Positions 1-7,166 of a stretch of 58,457 bases of DNA are shown piece after piece; position 1 is the first letter of the stretch; the number at the start of each line of letters is the position of its first letter. Made by a program: the position numbers and the translations under genes. The stretch is from Ornithinicoccus halotolerans. GTDB lineage: Bacteria > Actinomycetota > Actinomycetes > Actinomycetales > Dermatophilaceae. Under the pieces are notes generated by a model. It made no database searches. It had not been told where the DNA came from and saw only the letters and a list, made by a program, of their open reading frames with translations. The stretch spans positions 1-58,457 of the forward strand of contig NZ_WIQI01000011.1 of assembly GCF_009602535.1 (NCBI RefSeq). The letters run 5' to 3'.

Positions 1-2
1 CG

Positions 3-365
3 GCGTCACGGCGCCCGAAGAAGACCCAGGGCACGCCCTCGGTGGTGACCACGGCGGTGGGCCGGAAGACGTCGGCGCCCGTGCCGTCCGGGTCGGCGGG
101 GGTATTCGTGCCGCTGCCGGACCCGTCGATGGCCAGCGTGCTCGCTCCGGGCACGCGGGTCGACCTCGTGGCCACGGCCGACGGCAGCCGGCTGGCCGCC
201 GGCGCCCGCGTACTGGCCGTGCTGCGTGACCCCGACCTGGGCGGCGTGCCGGGTGTGCTGGTGGGCGCCTCCCCCGCGGAGGCTGCCGCGGTCGCGGCCA
301 GCGGGACCGACCCGGTCGGCGGTGCCGGGACGACGCTGGTGCTCATCGGCCCCGACGACGGCTGA
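3..365 (+). CDS. SAF-domain protein (RcpC/CpaB-like), 5'-truncated by the window edge
   Basis: The frame is open to the left edge, so only the C-terminal part of the protein is seen and the true start lies outside. The visible part has the pattern of the actinobacterial SAF/RcpC-like family: a stretch reading VLAPGTRVDLVAT followed by RVLAVL and a C-terminal VLIGPDDG. In this family the SAF domain is a small beta-clip, often behind a membrane anchor, and its exact function is not settled. The gene lies 70 bases before mscL on the same strand; SAF gene followed by mscL is a common order in actinobacteria. An internal GTG at 42 could be read as a start, but upstream in-frame codons continue without a stop. 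Moderately sure of the family, sure that the gene is partial. Confidence 0.7.
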   Translation, partial: ASRRPKKTQGTPSVVTTAVGRKTSAPVPSGSAGVFVPLPDPSMASVLAPGTRVDLVATADGSRLAAGARVLAVLRDPDLGGVPGVLVGASPAEAAAVAASGTDPVGGAGTTLVLIGPDDG

Positions 366-435
366 CGACGGCACGCCGGCTCCCGCCGCCGCTACGATCG
401 CGCTGCCCGGTTCCCCGCTCGGAAGGACAGCGCTC

Positions 436-843
436 ATGCTCCAGGGGTTCAAGGACTTCATCATGCGCGGCAACGTGATCGACCTCGCCGTCGCGGTGGT
501 CATCGGCTCGGCGTTCGCTGCGGTGGTCGACGTGGTGGTCACCAGCCTCCTCACCCCGATCCTCAACGCCGCCGGCGGTGCCCAGATCGGCCGTCTCGGG
601 GTCGAGATCATCGCGGGGCAGGAGAACACCTTCGTCGACCTGGCGGCGATCATCAACGCGGTCACCGTCTTCGTCATCACCGCCGCGGTGGTCTACTTCC
701 TCATCGTGCTGCCGATGAACAAGCTCAACGAGCGCCGCGCCCGCGGGCAGGAGGCGGAGCCGGAGCCGGTCGGTGAGGACATTGCCCTGCTCACCGAGAT
801 CCGCGACCTGCTGGCTCGCCGGGAGGGCACGGGCGCCTCCTGA
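436..843 (+). CDS. mscL: Large-conductance mechanosensitive channel MscL
   Basis: Pentameric inner-membrane channel that opens under membrane tension and releases solutes on osmotic downshock. The 135-aa length is typical. The N-terminus MLQGFKDFIMRGNVIDLAVA is the hallmark of the family (amphipathic helix followed by the pore-lining TM1, about residues 14-40). TM2 covers about residues 68-93, followed by a charged linker and the C-terminal bundle helix ending in EIRDLLARR. I chose the ATG at 436 because the homologous protein begins there and GGAAGGA lies 8 bases upstream; an open frame continues upstream but has no family similarity. It stands alone after the SAF gene and ends in front of a GC-rich hairpin. 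Confidence 0.96.
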   Translation: MLQGFKDFIMRGNVIDLAVAVVIGSAFAAVVDVVVTSLLTPILNAAGGAQIGRLGVEIIAGQENTFVDLAAIINAVTVFVITAAVVYFLIVLPMNKLNERRARGQEAEPEPVGEDIALLTEIRDLLARREGTGAS

Positions 844-851
844 CCCTGACG

Positions 852-868
852 GGCCGGTCGAGCCGGCC
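852..868. terminator. Hairpin between convergent mscL and the leftward 86-aa gene
   Basis: A perfect 6-bp stem GGCCGG/CCGGCC with a 5-base loop sits just after the mscL stop and before the stop of the leftward gene. There is no T-run, so it may act as a bidirectional GC-rich terminator or only as a 3' stabilising structure. Confidence 0.45.
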
Positions 869-869
869 G

Positions 870-1130
870 CTACTCCCAGTGCGGCGGCCGCTGTCGTCGC
901 AGCCAGTCCTCGTGCCCGTCCCGGGCCGGCTCGCTCGCCTCGCCCCAGCCGTGGTCGGTGTCGTCCCGCGTCTGCTCGGGGACGTCGGGGCCCGCCCGGC
1001 CGGCGGCCGCGTCCTCGACGTGGGGACCTCGGCGACCGGAGCCCTGCGCGCCCGGCGGCCCGGCAGCACGGCTCGAGCGCCGCGGTCGGCGCCGGGTGTG
1101 CCCGGGCCCCCGGCTCTCGGCCGGGCTCAC
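870..1130 (-). CDS. Small acidic-tailed protein of unknown function (86 aa)
   Basis: Read leftward from a GTG at 1130 whose first bases overlap the stop of the helicase gene (GTGA), which implies translational coupling. The N-terminal half is arginine/glycine-rich and low in complexity. The C-terminal half has the look of a conserved small actinobacterial protein: DDTDHGWGE, then a short charged linker, then WLRRQRPPHWE at the extreme C-terminus. I recall this tail pattern from uncharacterised actinobacterial proteins, but no function is known to me. A longer frame starting at 1217 exists; the coupled GTG is preferred because the longer version would lie inside the helicase gene. It is the last gene of the leftward unit. 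Confidence 0.6.
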   Translation of the reverse strand: MSPAESRGPGHTRRRPRRSSRAAGPPGAQGSGRRGPHVEDAAAGRAGPDVPEQTRDDTDHGWGEASEPARDGHEDWLRRQRPPHWE

Positions 1131-4100
1131 CTCCGGCCCCGGGCCTGCGCCGCCTCGCGCACGTGCTGCACCACCCGGGCCACCTCGCGGGCCGGGTCGG
1201 AGAACAGGTCGGTGCACCAGAGTCGGACCGGGGTCCAGCCGCGGGACCGCAGCTGCTCGGGGTGCAGCCGGATTCCGTCCCGGCTGAGATCGGCCGGAGC
1301 GGCGTCGGAGAGCACCGCGACGACCGGCCGCCCGGGGGTGTCCGGGTCCTCGACGGCCAGCTCCACGCGTCGCGGGCCCTCACCCCACCCCTCGTGGACG
1401 GTTAGTCCCTCCAGCCGCAACCGGGTCGCCAGGTCCGACAGCAGCGGGCAGGAGGAGCCGGTGACGACCGGCTCCTGTTGCCCGAGCGCGCGGGCCAGCA
1501 GGTCGAGACCGGCGTCGGCGGGCCACTGCTCGACCTCCCGGTCGCTGACGATGCTCAGCTGCCGGCGGGCGGTCTCCACCGCGGCCGCGATCTCCCGAGG
1601 GTCCACCGGCTCGACCGGGGCGAGCGCGAGCAGCACCCGGTCGCGGGCCTCCCCGGCCAGGTGGGCAGTGCTGGACACCAGCAGTGCCTCGGCGGCGTCC
1701 TCGCGGAAGGAGCGTCCCAGACTTAGCATCTCGATCCGCGCGCGCAGCGCCCGGCTGAGGTCCTCGACCATCGCGGGGTCCGGCGAGAGCACCGCCAGCG
1801 ACTGCCACGGCATGCCCCGGGCGTGCTCGATGACGGCGTCGACGGTGCCGCTGACCACCTCTTCCACCCCGGCCGCTACCCGGTGGACCACCCGCGGCGT
1901 GCGGAGCACGCTGGGCACGGAGCTGACCGGGTAGCGGCGCACCGCCTCCTCCCAGGGCCGCACCAGGCGCTGGTCGAGCACCCGGTAGCGGGTCCCGAGC
2001 CGGTGCACCGGCAGCTGCCGGCCCAGCGCCTCGAGGGGCGTCGCGCCCGGGGCGGTGCCTTCCCCGTGCTCGGCGCGCTCGTCGACGACGGTGCTGAAGG
2101 TGTGGGCCGGCACGGCCTGGGAGTCGCCGACCACCAGCAGCTGCCGGGCGCGGGCCAGCACCGGCGCGACGTGAGCGGCGGGCGTGCTGCCTGCCGCCTC
2201 GAGCACCACCAGGTCGACGAGCTCCCCCTCGGGCAGCACGCTCGGCACGGCGAGGGGACTGCTGAGCCAGACCGGCCGAATGCCACGGGCCAGTCCGGCG
2301 CCGGCGTGGACGATCTCCCGGGTGGTGGGCGGGGCCACGGCGCGGTCGAGCTCGTGCCAGCGGCGACGCTGGGCGGCAGCGGTGGGGCCGGCGAGTGCCT
2401 CGGCGCGGGTGCGGGCCACCCGGGCGCGCAGCTCCTCCCCCGCCAGCTCCCGCAGCTGCCGGTCCCGGGCCCGGTAGGTCACCTCGGCCCCGCGCAGCGC
2501 CGCCCCGTCGTGCTCCCGGCCGTCCTCGGCGCGGAACCGGTCCAGCAGTGAGGCCCAGTAGACGAAGTCCACCTCGGCCGGCACCTGCTCGGCCGGGATG
2601 CCGCGACGGGCGAGGTCGTCCACGAGCGCCCCGAGGCCGGTGTCGCGCAGCGGGTGCAACAGTGCTCCCGCGCCGGCGGCCGCGGGCAGCCGGTCGACGC
2701 GAGCGTCCAGCCGCAGCAGCCGCTCCAGCAGCAGGTCCAGGTGCGTGGTCTGCAGCTCCCGCCCGCTGGGAGTGCCGGCCAGCACGTCGGCCAGCCAGGC
2801 CAGGTCCCGGGCCACGGGCTGGTGCAGCTCCTCGGCCCGCTCCCACTCCTCGGGGACGGCCGGGCGGGCGGCGCGGCCGGCCAACCCTTCCCAGTCCTCC
2901 CGTTCGGCCCGGGCCGCCCGGACCCGCTCGACGAGGTCGGTGGGTGGGGAGCCGGGCCGGAGCAGCTGCCGCAGCTGCCGGCGAGCGCGCGCCCGAGCCA
3001 TCGCCGAGGGCCGCTCCAGCTGCTGGGCCCTGGCCTCCTCCCTGGACAGCGCCGCCACGAGCTCGTCGAGCGGAGCCTCGTAGATCTCCGGCCGGAAGGT
3101 GTCCACGGTCTCGGCGACCCGGCCGAGCAGCTCCAGGCGTTGCTGCCACTGGGCCAGGCTGACCGGCGCTGGCAGGCCCACGGCCCGGCAGGCAGCGTCA
3201 ACCGCCTCCCGCGCCTCGGTGAGCTCCCCGGCCACCATCCGCCCGACCACCTGGCCGGCCCGCTCGGCCTCCTCGGGGGTGGTCAACCTCGCCCCGTACC
3301 AGGGGTCCTCGCTGCGGCCACGCTCCCAGGCTCCGGTGGCGGCCGCCTCGACGAGGGCCTCGGTCACCTGCCCGCGACCGCTGCCGGCCAGTTGCTCCAG
3401 CGCGGCACCGGTCAGCCGGACGTGGGAGACCGGGGGCGGCCGGCGCCGCGCCAGCCGGGTGAGCTCGGCCTCCGCGGTCGCCAGGCTCGCTGCGAACGGG
3501 GCCCGGTTCCGGTGCATCGCCGCGTCGTGCTCGGCGAGCCGGGCCAGGCAGTCGGTCCGCTCGGCCTCGGCCTCGGCGCGTGCAATCCGGTCCGGTCGGG
3601 GGGGCTCGGCCACATCCTCCTGCTCGGCCGCTGCCAGCAGCTCGCGCAGCACCGACCGGCTCGCCGCGGGCGTCTCGCCCAGCGCCAGGACGGCGTCGGC
3701 CAGCCCCAGCGTGTCCAGCCTGGCCCGCAGGTCGCTCAGCGCGGGCCGGTGCTCAGCGGCCACGAGCACGCTGCGGCCGTCGGCGAGGGCATCGGCGACG
3801 GCCGCGGCGACGGTCTGGGTGCGGCCTGTCCCCGGCGGCGCGTCGAGCACCACCGAGCGGCCGTGACGCAGGGCGGTGACGACCTGCTGCTGGTGGCGGT
3901 CCAGGTCCAGCGGCAGGTCCAGCTCACGGGCGGGAGCCGCGCCGGCCGCGGGCTCCTCGGTGTCGGCGGCAGCCTGGTGCGGGGCGGAGTCGCCGTCCAG
4001 CTGACTCTGCTCCCCCTCGGCCAGGGCGACCAGCAGCGGGTTGTCACCCCAGCCGGCGACCTCCCCCGCCAGCTCACCGACGAACGGCAGCTTGAACCAG

Positions 4101-4741
4101 GGGAAGGTGCTCACCATCATCTGCGGCCCGATGCGGAACTCCGGCAGCCGGTCCCCGCACAGCTCCTCGACGGCGCGGTAGGTGGGCCGCGGGTCGAAGC
4201 CCTCTCCGGCACGGCTGAGCGCGGCGAGCGCGGCATCGTCGACCTCCAGCTCGGCCTCGCCGCGCAGGTAGTGCGCGAGCACGGGGTTGAGCACGACGTC
4301 GTCGTGCAGCTGCAGCGTGAGGTCCCGGTGCGAGCCGTCGGTGGGCCGCACGGTGCACTCGCGCAAGAGGACCGGCGCGCGCGGCGGCACCGGGGCCCGT
4401 CGGAGCTGCCAGGAGGCGATCCCGACGGCGATGAAGCAGGTGGTGACGCCGTGCTCGCGCTCGAGCTCGACGGTCTTGGTGCGGATGGCAGCGACGCGGC
4501 GCTTGGCCTCCGCGAGGGCCACCCGTTCGCGCACCAGCTCCGAGAGCAGCGTGACCCGCCCGGCGAGCAGCTTGGCGACGCCACCGGGGTGGGCGGTGGT
4601 CAGGTCGAAGGTGCCGCTCGGCAGCTCCCGGAACCAGAGGAGGGAGTTGCGGCCGCCCACGTCGGCGGCCTGCTCCCGCCAGCGGGGCACGGCGTTGGCG
4701 ACGGTCTGCCGACGGCGGGCGTCCGGTGCTGGCGGTGTCAC
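1127..4741 (-). CDS. Superfamily 1-like helicase/ATPase with C-terminal endonuclease-like domain
   Basis: A 1204-aa protein. Residues 1-220 hold an N-terminal domain of the DUF4011/ATP-binding-protein type. A Walker A motif APPGTGRTQT lies near residue 301. After a long helical, arginine-rich middle part, DLVVLEAAGS (Walker B position, though without the usual DE pair) and LLVVGDSQAVPA (helicase motif III position) appear near residues 840-878, and an arginine-containing segment LGTRYRVLDQRLVRP follows. The last 115 residues (VELAVEDPDTPGRPVVAVLSD and after) resemble the small Vsr/REase-fold domain seen at the end of such helicases. The family is thought to act on nucleic acid, but its role is unknown. 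The Walker B departure may mean weakened ATP hydrolysis. It overlaps the MFS gene upstream and the 86-aa gene downstream by GTGA. Confidence 0.75.
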   Translation of the reverse strand: MTPPAPDARRRQTVANAVPRWREQAADVGGRNSLLWFRELPSGTFDLTTAHPGGVAKLLAGRVTLLSELVRERVALAEAKRRVAAIRTKTVELEREHGVTTCFIAVGIASWQLRRAPVPPRAPVLLRECTVRPTDGSHRDLTLQLHDDVVLNPVLAHYLRGEAELEVDDAALAALSRAGEGFDPRPTYRAVEELCGDRLPEFRIGPQMMVSTFPWFKLPFVGELAGEVAGWGDNPLLVALAEGEQSQLDGDSAPHQAAADTEEPAAGAAPARELDLPLDLDRHQQQVVTALRHGRSVVLDAPPGTGRTQTVAAAVADALADGRSVLVAAEHRPALSDLRARLDTLGLADAVLALGETPAASRSVLRELLAAAEQEDVAEPPRPDRIARAEAEAERTDCLARLAEHDAAMHRNRAPFAASLATAEAELTRLARRRPPPVSHVRLTGAALEQLAGSGRGQVTEALVEAAATGAWERGRSEDPWYGARLTTPEEAERAGQVVGRMVAGELTEAREAVDAACRAVGLPAPVSLAQWQQRLELLGRVAETVDTFRPEIYEAPLDELVAALSREEARAQQLERPSAMARARARRQLRQLLRPGSPPTDLVERVRAARAEREDWEGLAGRAARPAVPEEWERAEELHQPVARDLAWLADVLAGTPSGRELQTTHLDLLLERLLRLDARVDRLPAAAGAGALLHPLRDTGLGALVDDLARRGIPAEQVPAEVDFVYWASLLDRFRAEDGREHDGAALRGAEVTYRARDRQLRELAGEELRARVARTRAEALAGPTAAAQRRRWHELDRAVAPPTTREIVHAGAGLARGIRPVWLSSPLAVPSVLPEGELVDLVVLEAAGSTPAAHVAPVLARARQLLVVGDSQAVPAHTFSTVVDERAEHGEGTAPGATPLEALGRQLPVHRLGTRYRVLDQRLVRPWEEAVRRYPVSSVPSVLRTPRVVHRVAAGVEEVVSGTVDAVIEHARGMPWQSLAVLSPDPAMVEDLSRALRARIEMLSLGRSFREDAAEALLVSSTAHLAGEARDRVLLALAPVEPVDPREIAAAVETARRQLSIVSDREVEQWPADAGLDLLARALGQQEPVVTGSSCPLLSDLATRLRLEGLTVHEGWGEGPRRVELAVEDPDTPGRPVVAVLSDAAPADLSRDGIRLHPEQLRSRGWTPVRLWCTDLFSDPAREVARVVQHVREAAQARGRR

Positions 4742-6072
4742 CTGCTCAGGCTAACCAGCGCGGGACGGCCGAGCGCGTAGGCACCGAGCGCGAGTGCGGC
4801 GACCGCGGACAGCAGGCACAGCAGGGCGTACCCGAGGGTGGCGAGGACCACGCCGGCGAGCGCTCCCGCCGCCGCTGCGCTCAGCCCCATGACCAGATCA
4901 GCAGCTCCCTGGCCCGCGGCCCGCGACGACAGCGGGAGGGCCGCCGAGACCAGGCTGGACCCGGCGACCATGGTCGCCGACCACCCGAGGCCCAGCAGCA
5001 TGAGCCCGGCCGCGAGCCCGACCGACCACCCCGCGGGGGAGAGCCCGGCGAGCAGGCACGCGAGCAGCTGCAGCCCGACACCGAGCAGCACCACGGCGCG
5101 GGCGCCCCACCGGTCGGTGAGGTACCCGGAGACCGGGGCGAGCCCGAACATCCCGAGGATGTGCAGCGAGATGACGAAGCCGATCACCTCGACCTCCGCG
5201 TGGCCGTGGCGCATGTGCACCGGGGTCATCACCATCACGGCCACCATCACGACGTGGCCGCCGGTCATGGCGACCGCGCCGAGCAGCGCGGCCGGCGAGG
5301 AGCGGAGCGCCCGCAGCCCGGACCGCACCGACCCCCGCGACGGCGCCGGGGTAGCGGCTGGCCCGGCGAGGGGGTCGGCCGCCCCGGCCAGGTCGCCCGC
5401 GGGCCGGGCCGCCAGCTCTCTGGCGGTCAGCAGCGGGTCGGGCCGCATCCGCAACGACAGCCACGCCAGCGCCAGCAGGAACCCCGCTCCCGCGAACACC
5501 CAGGAACCGGCGAGCGGGGGCAGCCCGAGCCACCCCGCGACGACCTTCCCTGGGCCGATGAGGTTGGGGCCGACGACGGAGCCGACTGTGGTCGCCCACA
5601 CCACCAGGCTGAGGTCACGACCCTTGCGGTGGCTGGCCGCCAGGTCGGCGGCGGCGTAGCGGGCCTGGTTGTTGGCGGTGGTCGCGGCGCCGAACAGGGC
5701 CGTCCCCAGCAGCAGCAGCGCGAACGAGCTGACGCCCATGGCCAGGATCGCGAGGACCGCGCCGAGGGCGCCCAGCGCATAGGCCAGCACCAGCCCGGCC
5801 CGACGGCCCCGCGCGGCCATGAGGGCGGCGACCGGGATGGTGATCAGCGCGGCGCCGAGGACCTGGGTGGTGTTGGCCAGACCCGAGAGGCCGTCGCGGC
5901 CGCTCACCTCGGCGGCGACGATGGCCGCTACCGCGATGCCGGAGGCGACCCCGATGCCGCCGAGCACCTGGCTGGCCATGAGGGTGCGCACGGTGCGGGC
6001 CTGCAGCCGGTCGACAGCGACCGGCGCCGACGGTGCTGCGGCGGCCGCTGTCACCGGTTCGTGCGGATCCAC
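4738..6072 (-). CDS. MFS transporter
   Basis: A 444-aa integral membrane protein with about 12 hydrophobic segments; the N-terminal half begins LMASQVLGGIGVASGIAVAA, and the C-terminal half is separated by a long Ala/Pro/Arg-rich cytoplasmic loop (roughly residues 215-250). GYLTDRWGARAVVLLG is the conserved MFS loop motif between two helices of the second half. The substrate cannot be predicted; the overall look is of a drug or small-molecule exporter. The frame runs open further upstream to 6381, but that extension is not hydrophobic and has no MFS character, so I chose the GTG at 6072; the ribosome-binding site there is weak, so the start is uncertain by some codons. It is the first gene of the leftward unit with the helicase. 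Confidence 0.82.
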   Translation of the reverse strand: MDPHEPVTAAAAAPSAPVAVDRLQARTVRTLMASQVLGGIGVASGIAVAAIVAAEVSGRDGLSGLANTTQVLGAALITIPVAALMAARGRRAGLVLAYALGALGAVLAILAMGVSSFALLLLGTALFGAATTANNQARYAAADLAASHRKGRDLSLVVWATTVGSVVGPNLIGPGKVVAGWLGLPPLAGSWVFAGAGFLLALAWLSLRMRPDPLLTARELAARPAGDLAGAADPLAGPAATPAPSRGSVRSGLRALRSSPAALLGAVAMTGGHVVMVAVMVMTPVHMRHGHAEVEVIGFVISLHILGMFGLAPVSGYLTDRWGARAVVLLGVGLQLLACLLAGLSPAGWSVGLAAGLMLLGLGWSATMVAGSSLVSAALPLSSRAAGQGAADLVMGLSAAAAGALAGVVLATLGYALLCLLSAVAALALGAYALGRPALVSLSR

Positions 6073-6430
6073 CTGCTCACTATGGCACCCCCGGACCGGG
6101 CTGAACCGGCCGGCGCCGAGAGGGCGAGCAGCGGCGCGGCACGGCCGGTGAGGCCCTCGCTGAGCGTGCGCGTCCGGCGCCCTCTGGTTCGCAGCCGCCG
6201 CCGGACCGCTGGCCATGGTGGCTCTCAAGGCCGACTGGGTCGCCACGGAGGTCGGCCGGCAGCCGTGGGTCGTCGCCCCCGGGACGACGAAGCCGACCAC
6301 CATCAAGGTGGCGGCACACACATGTCGAGGAACTGCAGCCAGATGAGGTCGTTGCATATCGCGGCCCACGGGCCGCATCACGTTCGCGACCTACGCCGGG
6401 GCCTGCGCCGCGCACATCCTCATCACTGCC
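6073..6430. other. Intergenic stretch between the MFS gene and the RsbW-like gene
   Basis: No intact gene is seen in these 358 bases. Apart from the short cytochrome bd remnant described separately, the stretch shows only shadow frames. It lies upstream of the leftward MFS gene and downstream of the leftward RsbW-like gene, so it should hold the MFS promoter, which I could not identify. Confidence 0.6.
6182..6274 (+). pseudogene. Remnant of a cytochrome bd oxidase subunit I gene (cydA-like)
   Basis: About 31 codons in one frame translate to a stretch containing GPLAMVALKADW followed by VATEVGRQPWVV. ATEVGRQPW is the highly conserved signature of cytochrome bd ubiquinol oxidase subunit I, and the preceding helix (PLAxxALxxxW) is also typical of that family. 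Stops lie shortly upstream in this frame, and after WVV the expected continuation (YGxLRTADA) is lost. This is therefore a decayed fragment, not a functional gene. The match is from recognition of the motif, not from an alignment. Confidence 0.55.
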
Positions 6431-6844
6431 TCAGCCGGCGGTCCCGGCACGCCCGACGACCATCCGCCAACAGTTGCCGTCGGCGGTCGGCTCGTGAACC
6501 AGCTCGTCGGCCAGGGCCTCGGCCAGCGGCAGGCCGCGTCCGCTCTCGGCCCACACCTCGGGCATCTCCCCGGCTGCTGAGGGGGCCGCCATCCGGGAGT
6601 CGTCGGTCAGCACCGCCTCGACGGCTGAGTCGGTCACCGTTACCGCTAGTGCGTACCGCACCTCCAACGGTGGCTGGCCGTGCTCGACCACGTTGCCGAG
6701 CAGCTCGGTCAGCGCGGTCTCGACCCGCGTAAGCGTCTGGCTGCCCACGGATGGGTGCTCGCGCCTGAGGCCGACGACGAAGTGGTGCAGGTCCTCCAAC
6801 GCCTCGGGCCGGGCCAGCCCGGACAGGGTCCGCTCACCAGTCAC
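6431..6844 (-). CDS. RsbW/SpoIIAB-like ATP-binding protein (anti-sigma/partner-switching kinase)
   Basis: A 137-aa protein of the HATPase_c_2 family. The ATP-binding N-box is ALTELLGNVVEHG (about residues 44-56); DDSRMAAP (about 80-87) corresponds to the G1 box and ESGRGLPLAEALAD (about 99-112) to the G2 region with its conserved glycines. Such kinases phosphorylate a STAS partner and bind a sigma factor or another target. Its gene starts with GTG at 6844, overlapping the preceding STAS gene by 11 bases, and ends the phosphatase/glycosyltransferase/STAS operon. A matching sigma factor is not present in this window, so the target could be a distant sigma factor or the glycosyltransferase itself. 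Confidence 0.85.
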   Translation of the reverse strand: MTGERTLSGLARPEALEDLHHFVVGLRREHPSVGSQTLTRVETALTELLGNVVEHGQPPLEVRYALAVTVTDSAVEAVLTDDSRMAAPSAAGEMPEVWAESGRGLPLAEALADELVHEPTADGNCWRMVVGRAGTAG

Positions 6845-7166
6845 GGGTGGCGTCCTCGACCGTGGGGTAGGGCCTCAACACGCGGTCCAGGTTGGTCAGG
6901 CTGAGCACGGTGCGCACCTGCTCGACCGGCGCGGCGATCCGCAGGTCTCCCCCGCACTGCCGGGCACGTTTGAGCCCGGACACCAGGGCACCAAGGCCCG
7001 AGGAGTCCACGAACTCGGTCTCTGCCAGGTCTGCCACCAGCCGGTGCCGGCCGTCCTGGACCGCCTGGTCGACCGCCTCCCGCAACCGCGAGGCCGAGGT
7101 CATCGTCAACCGGCCCTGGCAGCGCAGCACTGTGGCGCTGCCGTGGGCGGTGCGTTCGATCTCCAT
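6834..7166 (-). CDS. STAS-domain anti-sigma factor antagonist (RsbV/SpoIIAA-like)
   Basis: A 110-aa single-domain STAS protein. The phosphorylation-loop signature FVDSSGLGALVSGLKRA (about residues 52-68) contains the paired serines of which one is the usual phospho-acceptor. In this family the dephosphorylated form binds the RsbW-type kinase and releases the kinase's target; a PP2C phosphatase resets the state. Both partners are encoded beside it. The ATG at 7166 overlaps the last base of the glycosyltransferase stop codon (TGATG), so the genes are translationally coupled. Confidence in function is high; the physiological output is unknown. Confidence 0.9.
   Translation of the reverse strand: MEIERTAHGSATVLRCQGRLTMTSASRLREAVDQAVQDGRHRLVADLAETEFVDSSGLGALVSGLKRARQCGGDLRIAAPVEQVRTVLSLTNLDRVLRPYPTVEDATRDW

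Noticed and set aside
2654-6732. Very long rightward frames (about 700 and 670 codons) opposite the helicase and MFS genes
   Set aside because: They are Gly/Arg/Pro-rich antisense readings produced by high GC at third codon positions; the opposite strand encodes recognisable families.
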